Source: Spirochaetaceae bacterium (GTDB lineage: Bacteria > Spirochaetota > Spirochaetia > Treponematales > Breznakiellaceae). From it: a stretch of 15,120 bases of DNA. This document shows positions 11,310 to 15,120 of the stretch, piece after piece. The DNA lies in assembly GCA_031255655.1 (NCBI GenBank), contig JAIRSB010000080.1:1-15120 (forward strand), in the 5' to 3' direction. The translations under genes were made by a program, and so were the position numbers. Under the pieces are notes generated by a model, which ran no database searches, was not told the DNA's origin, and worked only from the letters and a program-made list of their open reading frames with translations. How positions within the stretch are numbered: the stretch's first letter is position 1; every line of letters starts with the position of its first letter.

Positions 11310-11483
11310 TTATTTTATCTTCGTTTCCTTGTGCAAGGTGTGCTTGCGGTCAAACGGACAATACTTTTTTAGCTCTAATTTTTCCTGCATATTCCGCCTA
11401 TTTTTTTTTGTCGTGTAATTTTTCCGCTTACAATCGGCGCACTGCAAAGCTATGAGTTCCACCGCGGTCTTTTTAGATGCCAT
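11310..11483 (-). CDS. rpmG: 50S ribosomal protein L33
   Basis: Small large-subunit protein near the E site, 57 aa. Typical segments are IALQCADCKRKNYTTKKNRRN, LELKKYCPFDRKHTLHKE and the basic tail. Cys15 and Cys18 form a CxxC pair and Cys42 sits in CPFD; the fourth zinc ligand expected in the C+ form is Asp45 here, so zinc binding may be altered or lost. An excellent SD (GGAGG) precedes the ATG at 11483. The coding strand has nine consecutive A residues (11401-11409). The frame is intact through it, as the conserved C-terminus shows. It is flanked closely by two tRNA genes (36 nt and 24 nt), suggesting release by tRNA processing. Confidence 0.97.
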   Translation of the reverse strand: MASKKTAVELIALQCADCKRKNYTTKKNRRNMQEKLELKKYCPFDRKHTLHKETKIK

Positions 11484-11519
11484 CCGCTTCCTCCAAAATC
11501 ATCAAAATCAAACCCAAAG

Positions 11520-11592
11520 AGCCCTCGAACGGAATCGAACCGTTGACCTTATCCTTACCATGGATATGCTCTGCCAACTGAGCTACAAGGGC
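11520..11592 (-). tRNA. tRNA-Thr (anticodon GGT)
   Basis: 73 nt with a complete cloverleaf. The acceptor stem GCCCTTG pairs with CGAGGGC (one T-G), the D stem is GCTC/GAGC, the anticodon stem TATCC/GGATA encloses loop ATGGTAA with anticodon GGT (threonine ACC/ACU), and the T stem AACGG/CCGTT encloses TTCGATT. The discriminator is T. No 3' CCA is encoded. It is the first gene after the promoter at 11622-11650. Confidence 0.96.
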
Positions 11593-11621
11593 GTTCGGAA
11601 AACCTAACGCTTCCCTCATTT

Positions 11622-11650
11622 AGGCTAACAAAGCCTTCAAGATATGTCAA
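11622..11650 (-). promoter_or_regulatory. Sigma70-type promoter of the tRNA-Thr/rpmG/.../rpoC cluster
   Basis: On the minus strand there is a perfect -35 TTGACA (11650-11645), a 17-nt spacer and a -10 TAGCCT (11627-11622). Transcription would start about 11614, some 20 nt before tRNA-Thr. The -10 matches the consensus at 3 of 6 positions; the -35 and spacer are ideal. The GC-rich start region after the -10 could fit stringent control, but that is only inference. Confidence 0.75.
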
Positions 11651-11686
11651 TAGACCGGCGCAACACACCGGCAATTTAACATTAGA

Positions 11687-11716
11687 GTTGTTTAGAAACT
11701 TCAGTTTCTAAACAAC
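11687..11716. repeat. 14-bp perfect inverted repeat upstream of the operon promoter
   Basis: GTTGTTTAGAAACT (11687-11700) and AGTTTCTAAACAAC (11703-11716) are exact reverse complements with two bases between them. It lies 37 nt upstream of the -35 at 11650. It could be a protein-binding operator, or a hairpin in RNA made from the upstream promoter candidate at 11793-11822. Confidence 0.7.
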
Positions 11717-11723
11717 AACCGTT

Positions 11724-11752
11724 AAAAAACAGCAAAATGCTTTGCATTTTGC
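11724..11752 (-). terminator. Terminator-like hairpin plus T-tract in the divergent spacer
   Basis: A 9-bp perfect stem GCAAAATGC/GCATTTTGC (11732-11740, 11744-11752) with a 3-nt loop is followed on the minus strand by TGTTTTTT (11731-11724). The stem is AT-rich, so termination would be partial. It would stop transcripts starting at the promoter candidate 11793-11822 after about 65 nt. Confidence 0.45.
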
Positions 11753-11755
11753 AAG

Positions 11756-11790
11756 ACTTGGGAGACAACCAACCGGGTTGTCGAACAAGT
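11756..11790. repeat. Two-helix hairpin next to an upstream promoter candidate
   Basis: The outer helix ACTTG/CAAGT (11756-11760, 11786-11790) and the inner helix GACAACC/GGTTGTC (11764-11770, 11776-11782) are joined by a 3x3 internal loop (GGA opposite GAA). It is the third hairpin in a row and would form the 5' end of RNA from the promoter at 11793-11822. Confidence 0.55.
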
Positions 11791-11792
11791 CA

Positions 11793-11822
11793 ATTATAGT
11801 GCTTCAACCTGTAAAATACCAA
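11793..11822 (-). promoter_or_regulatory. Second, upstream promoter candidate on the minus strand
   Basis: A perfect -10 TATAAT (11798-11793) is preceded at 18 nt by TTGGTA (11822-11817), a 4/6 match to the -35 consensus. RNA would start near 11786, at the base of the hairpin at 11756-11790, and run towards the tRNA-Thr operon. Confidence 0.45.
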
Positions 11823-11830
11823 CTCTCTCG

Positions 11831-11889
11831 CCATCGCGGGACAACTCCGCATCGGCATCGCGAAACGGCTCCGCATCGACATCGCGAAC
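11831..11889. repeat. 24-nt degenerate tandem repeat, about 2.4 copies
   Basis: Units at 11831-11854 and 11855-11878 share 19 of 24 bases (core CATCGCG...CTCCGCATCG), and a third partial unit begins at 11879. The last copy runs into a segment (to 11907) reading GCGAACCCGTAGGGTGAAG then CAATC. That resembles, from memory, the dispersed CATTGCGAG...GAAGCAATC repeats seen in many bacterial genomes. Minus-strand translation gives a repetitive peptide with no family I recognise, so I treat this as non-coding repeat debris. Apart from the listed promoters and hairpins I see nothing else in 11593-11982. Confidence 0.6.
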
Positions 11890-11946
11890 CCGTAGGGTGA
11901 AGCAATCATCCCGGCCAAACAGCCGCCGCGGGCACAATGAGACCAC

Positions 11947-11975
11947 TTGCCGTAAAAACGGAGCGGCACTATCAT
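11947..11975 (+). promoter_or_regulatory. Promoter of the GH18 lipoprotein gene
   Basis: -35 TTGCCG (11947-11952), a 17-nt spacer and -10 TATCAT (11970-11975, 5/6 match). The -10 ends only 7 nt before the ATG at 11983, so the start of RNA would fall at or next to the start codon. This would make a leaderless mRNA and fits the lack of an SD. Confidence 0.55.
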
Positions 11976-11982
11976 CGAGTTG

Positions 11983-13059
11983 ATGCACACTATATTAAAA
12001 TTTGCTTTAGCACTGATAATCCTTACCGAATTTTCAAACTGTAAAAGCGCGCCGCAGCCGGCGGACATTCTCGTACAAGAAGACATGGAAGCGCCTGAAG
12101 AAACGCCGCATAATGATGAGATACCGGCGGAAGAAATAGAGTATGAAATCCCCTTTCCCGATGAAAAGCTGCCGGAAAGCTCTTTTAACGAAGTGTGGGC
12201 ATACATGGCAAGCAACCGGGAAAGAGATTTCAAAAGCCACTACCCCATTTCGGACATCGTGTATTTTGCCGCGGAAATTGACGTTTACGGACGATTGACC
12301 GGCGTTCCGAGCCGTAAAAACATCCCCAATTTCAACGGCAGATCCCATCTCGCGATTGTCTGCAACAGCACAGGATTAACACACTTCGTCATTCAAAGCG
12401 GAACAGAAGCGCGAAAACAACTCATATCCGAAATCCTCGCCGCCGCCGGAGAGTATGACGGCATCAACATAGACATGGAAAACGTACCTGCGCAGGACGG
12501 TGAGCACTTCTTGTCGTTTTTGTCCGAAATACGCGCCGGATTAGGCGGGAAAATGCTTTCGGTATGCGTACCGGGGCGCACCCGCGCCGTTGGGGTTTAC
12601 AGTTACACCGCGATAGCGGCAATTGCCGACCGCGTCTTTGTCATGGCCTATGACGAACACTGGTCTGGGAGCAAACCCGGCCCCGTCGCGTCAATGGAAT
12701 GGTGCAAAGCCGTCGCGGAGTACGGACTTCACACTGCCGGCCCGGAAAAACTCATAATGGGAATGCCGTTTTACGGACGCGGCTGGGGCGATAAGAGCAC
12801 ATCCCGCGCCCTCATTCACAGCACCACGGAAGGACTTAAACGCGACCACGAAGTGCGGGATTTCCGCCGCGTAAACGGCATTCCGGCATTCAGCTACGAT
12901 GTAGTCGTCAACGTTACCGTGTACTACGAGGACGAATATTCGCTTGCCGCCCGCATGCAGATGTACCGCGGACTAGGCGTCCAAAACGCGGGCTTCTGGC
13001 GGCTTGGACAGGAGACACCCACCATCTGGCAGCTTATAAAACTATCGCCAAAGAGATAA
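11983..13059 (+). CDS. Glycoside hydrolase family 18 lipoprotein (YaaH/SleL-like)
   Basis: Predicted lipoprotein hydrolase for N-acetylglucosamine-containing glycans such as peptidoglycan fragments or chitin, 358 aa. Residues 1-20 are a signal with a hydrophobic core (ILKFALALIIL) ending FSNC, a permissive spirochaete-style lipobox with Cys20 as the lipidated residue. An acidic, proline-rich linker (about 21-65) follows, then a GH18 barrel. The catalytic DxxDxDxE-type motif reads DGINIDMEN, with Asp159, Asp164 and the proton donor Glu166. AYDEHWSGSKPGPVAS (Tyr223) and the final GFWRLGQETPTIW are typical of the spore cortex-lytic-type subgroup. No LysM repeats are present. I chose the ATG at 11983; the frame also allows TTG at 11980, but no SD supports either, and the promoter suggests a leaderless ATG. 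Exact substrate is unknown. It stands alone, divergent from the ribosomal operon. Confidence 0.88.
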   Translation: MHTILKFALALIILTEFSNCKSAPQPADILVQEDMEAPEETPHNDEIPAEEIEYEIPFPDEKLPESSFNEVWAYMASNRERDFKSHYPISDIVYFAAEIDVYGRLTGVPSRKNIPNFNGRSHLAIVCNSTGLTHFVIQSGTEARKQLISEILAAAGEYDGINIDMENVPAQDGEHFLSFLSEIRAGLGGKMLSVCVPGRTRAVGVYSYTAIAAIADRVFVMAYDEHWSGSKPGPVASMEWCKAVAEYGLHTAGPEKLIMGMPFYGRGWGDKSTSRALIHSTTEGLKRDHEVRDFRRVNGIPAFSYDVVVNVTVYYEDEYSLAARMQMYRGLGVQNAGFWRLGQETPTIWQLIKLSPKR

Positions 13060-13133
13060 TCCGGCGGACTGTTCCGCAGTCATTCCAGGCATAACAAACT
13101 CCTATAACAATTTAATACCGCTAAACCCGCGTT

Positions 13134-13162
13134 TTGCTTCAAAATGACGACCGTATTATAAA
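13134..13162 (+). promoter_or_regulatory. Promoter candidate for the acyl-CoA synthetase gene
   Basis: TTGCTT (13134-13139), a 17-nt spacer and TATAAA (13157-13162, 5/6 match to TATAAT). Transcription would start near 13169, giving an AT-rich leader of about 128 nt. The -35 is weak (3/6). There is no terminator after the GH18 gene, only a 5-bp stem at 13067-13081 without a T-tract, so some read-through is possible. Confidence 0.45.
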
Positions 13163-13252
13163 TCCGCGTTTGCAACTTTTGCGATTACATTATGTCAAAA
13201 CTAGAGATTATCAAAAATACTAATTTACGATAAACATTAAAACAGGACCGGT

Positions 13253-13264
13253 AAACGGCCGTTT
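13253..13264. repeat. 12-bp palindrome in the acyl-CoA synthetase leader
   Basis: AAACGGCCGTTT is self-complementary and sits 32 nt before the ATG, in an otherwise AT-rich leader. It could be an operator for a dimeric regulator; nothing else supports this. Confidence 0.4.
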
Positions 13265-13296
13265 TCAGACAAAAAAATAACACAAATGAGGCATTT

Positions 13297-15006
13297 ATGT
13301 TGTTACAAGATTATTTGAATTTCGACGGAGAAATCAACTCTTATGAAGAACTGCGGGAAAAATTTTCGCTGCGCGTACCGGAAAACTTTAACTTCGCGTA
13401 TGACGTGGTAGACAAATACGCGGTGGAAGACCCCGAACGCCGCGCGATTGTTTGGTGCGATGACGCGAGCGAAAACATCATAAACTTTGCCGCGCTCGCC
13501 AAAGAGACAAACAAAGCCGCGAACTTTTTAACCTCACTCAACATAAAAAAAGGCGACGCCGTGATGCTGATATTGCGCCGCCGCTATGAATTCTGGTTTT
13601 TCCTGCTCGCGCTGCATAAAATAGGCGCGATAGCCGTCCCCGCCACTAACATGCTGCATGAAAAAGACATCGCCTACAGAAACAACGCGGCGTCAATCAA
13701 AATGATAGTAACACTGGACGACCCGCATTTGCAGACAGAGACAGAAAAAGCCCTGCCCGCCTCGCCCAGCGTCAAACACCTAGTTACCGTCGGCCACGAC
13801 CGGACAGGCTGGACACGCTACCAGCCGAACTGCTTTTCGGAAAATTTCGCACGGCCAAACGGCGAAAACGCGGCAAAACCCGGCGACATCATGCTGATGT
13901 ACTTCACCTCCGGCACATCGGGCGAACCCAAAATGGTACTGCACAACTTCACATACCCGCTCGGCCACATCGTAACCGCGAAATACTGGCAGAACGTGCG
14001 GGACAACGGACTCCACCTTACAGTGGCGGAAACCGGCTGGGGAAAAGCCATGTGGGGCAAGATTTACGGACAATGGATAGCCGGCAGCGCAGTATTCGTC
14101 TATGACATGCTGTCCTTCGCGCCGCAAAAACTACTAGAAAAAATATGGCGCTACCGGATAACGACATTCTGCGCGCCGCCGACAGTGTACCGCTACCTGA
14201 TAAAAACGAACCTAAAGAAATACGACCTATCATCGCTCGCCTACTGCGTAACAGCAGGCGAGGCGCTGAACCCCGAAGTATCGAACAAATTCAAAGAGAT
14301 GACAGGACTAGAAATACACGAAGGCTTCGGACAGACCGAAACAACACTGATAATAGGCTCATTCCCGTGGATGAAACTGAAACCCGGAGCCATGGGACTA
14401 CCCGCGCCCGGCTACGAAGTCGATTTGATGGACGCGGAAGGCAATTCCTGTAAGACAGGAGAACTAGGGGAAATAGTACTCAGACTCGATAAAGGACGGC
14501 CATTCGGAATGTTTTCCGGCTATTACAACGACGAGGCGCTCACGCGGCAAGCCTTCAGCGGCAACGTTTACCACACCGGAGACGTGGCGAGCCGCGACGA
14601 GGACGGCTATTTTTGGTTCAGCGGACGCGCCGACGACATGATAAAAAGCTCCGGCTTCAGAATAAGCCCGTTTGAAGTGGAAAGCGTGCTGCAACAGCAC
14701 CCCGCCGTGCTGGAATGTGCCGTTACCGGAGTGTACGACCCGCAGAGAGGACAAGTAGTCAAAGCTACGATAGTCGCCGCGCCCGGCTACGAGACCAATC
14801 CGGCGCTGGGACGGGAACTACAGGATTATGTCAAACGTGAGACAGCGTTGTACAAATACCCGCGAATCGTGGAATTCGTGGAAGAACTGCCAAAAACGAT
14901 AAGCGGAAAAATACGCCGCAGCGTCATACGCGCCGAGGAAGCGGCAAAAACCATCGGCAATAAAGTGATGGAAATTACCAAAGGAATGCGCACGAAAAGC
15001 AACTAA
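13297..15006 (+). CDS. AMP-forming acyl-CoA synthetase (MacsMa/ACSM type)
   Basis: Activates a carboxylic acid to acyl-CoA through an acyl-AMP intermediate; 569 aa, the length of medium-chain synthetases. Adenylate-forming core motifs are all present. The P-loop is TSGTSGEPK (204-212), the A5 region is EGFGQTETT (342-350, Glu348), A7 is YHTGD with Asp429 at its end, the hinge and A8 region is SGRADDMIKSSGFRIS (442-457), and A10 is PKTISGKIRR with catalytic Lys538. The N-terminus (VPENFNFAYDVVDKYA) and GWGKAMWGKIYGQWIAG (247-263) strongly resemble, from memory, the Methanosarcina MacsMa and animal ACSM group rather than acetyl-CoA synthetase. The substrate may be a short, branched or medium-chain acid; this cannot be read from sequence. 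The SD is GAGG. It appears monocistronic, ending before a strong terminator. Confidence 0.93.
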   Translation: MLLQDYLNFDGEINSYEELREKFSLRVPENFNFAYDVVDKYAVEDPERRAIVWCDDASENIINFAALAKETNKAANFLTSLNIKKGDAVMLILRRRYEFWFFLLALHKIGAIAVPATNMLHEKDIAYRNNAASIKMIVTLDDPHLQTETEKALPASPSVKHLVTVGHDRTGWTRYQPNCFSENFARPNGENAAKPGDIMLMYFTSGTSGEPKMVLHNFTYPLGHIVTAKYWQNVRDNGLHLTVAETGWGKAMWGKIYGQWIAGSAVFVYDMLSFAPQKLLEKIWRYRITTFCAPPTVYRYLIKTNLKKYDLSSLAYCVTAGEALNPEVSNKFKEMTGLEIHEGFGQTETTLIIGSFPWMKLKPGAMGLPAPGYEVDLMDAEGNSCKTGELGEIVLRLDKGRPFGMFSGYYNDEALTRQAFSGNVYHTGDVASRDEDGYFWFSGRADDMIKSSGFRISPFEVESVLQQHPAVLECAVTGVYDPQRGQVVKATIVAAPGYETNPALGRELQDYVKRETALYKYPRIVEFVEELPKTISGKIRRSVIRAEEAAKTIGNKVMEITKGMRTKSN

Positions 15007-15057
15007 ACCCCGTGATTTTCTTGTTGTTTTGAAACCCCGCCGTAACACGGCAGGCAT

Positions 15058-15090
15058 AAAAAAAACCGCCGTCAAAAGACGGCGGTTTTT
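15058..15090. terminator. Bidirectional intrinsic terminator
   Basis: A 13-bp stem AAAAACCGCCGTC/GACGGCGGTTTTT (15061-15073, 15078-15090) with an AAAA loop is flanked by a run of eight A on the left (15058-15065) and five T on the right. It can end the acyl-CoA synthetase transcript on the plus strand and also any minus-strand transcript coming from beyond the window. A small 5-bp stem (15039-15051) precedes it. Confidence 0.9.
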
Positions 15091-15120
15091 AACTCTTAAA
15101 AACTAAAGGCTATAAAAGCC

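Noticed and set aside
11687..11790. Three consecutive hairpins as a CRISPR-like array
   Set aside because: The hairpins differ in sequence and length, and there are no identical repeats with regular spacers or cas genes.
11980..11982. TTG as the GH18 start codon
   Set aside because: The next codon is ATG, neither has an SD, and the promoter places the RNA start at about the ATG.
11790..12233. 147-codon minus-strand open frame over the divergent spacer and the GH18 5' end
   Set aside because: It overlaps the signal peptide and linker of the GH18 gene on the other strand, and its other part is the 24-nt repeat. The repetitive peptide (FAMSMRSR, FAMPMRSC) looks like chance translation.
14145..14453. 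102-codon plus-strand frame inside the acyl-CoA synthetase gene
   Set aside because: It lies wholly within a gene with intact motifs on both sides and has no SD or family resemblance.

Overview
The window most likely comes from a spirochaete, probably close to Treponema. Three things point there. The gene order rpmG, tRNA-Trp, secE, nusG, rplK, rplA, rplJ, rplL, rpoB, rpoC matches what I recall of treponemes. RpoB carries Asn where E. coli has Ser531, a known mark of naturally rifampicin-resistant spirochaetes. The RpoC N-terminus and zinc site (TTKEWECYCGKFK) look spirochaetal. The taxonomic call is an inference from memory, not a database match.

Minus strand, 11650 down to 1: one long translation and transcription cluster. 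A good sigma70-type promoter (11622-11650) precedes tRNA-Thr(GGT). Then come rpmG (L33), tRNA-Trp(CCA), secE, nusG, rplK (L11), rplA (L1), rplJ (L10), rplL (L7/L12), rpoB and rpoC; rpoC runs off the left edge about 50 codons short of its usual end. rpmG (57 aa) and secE (59 aa) are small but clear. From secE to rplJ the genes are tightly packed, with gaps of 69 nt or less and a 4-nt rplK/rplA overlap. The gaps rplJ-rplL (199 nt), rplL-rpoB (255 nt) and rpoB-rpoC (170 nt) are long and each holds perfect inverted repeats. These are probably attenuation or RNA-processing sites that set the ratio of L12 to polymerase subunits.

Divergent spacer, 11593-11982: it holds the operon promoter, a second promoter-like pair further upstream, three hairpins in a row (one followed by a T-tract), and a 24-nt degenerate tandem repeat ending in a motif like common dispersed bacterial repeats.

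Plus strand, 11983-15006: a GH18-family lipoprotein of the spore-cortex-hydrolase (YaaH/SleL-like) type, apparently transcribed as a leaderless mRNA, then a MacsMa/ACSM-type acyl-CoA synthetase with its own promoter candidate and a strong bidirectional terminator at 15058-15090.

Most of the window is conserved core genome. I found no CRISPR array, insertion sequence, phage gene or defence system, and no clear new system. The points worth a second look are the RpoB Asn505 substitution, the structured spacers of the operon, and the hairpin-rich divergent region.
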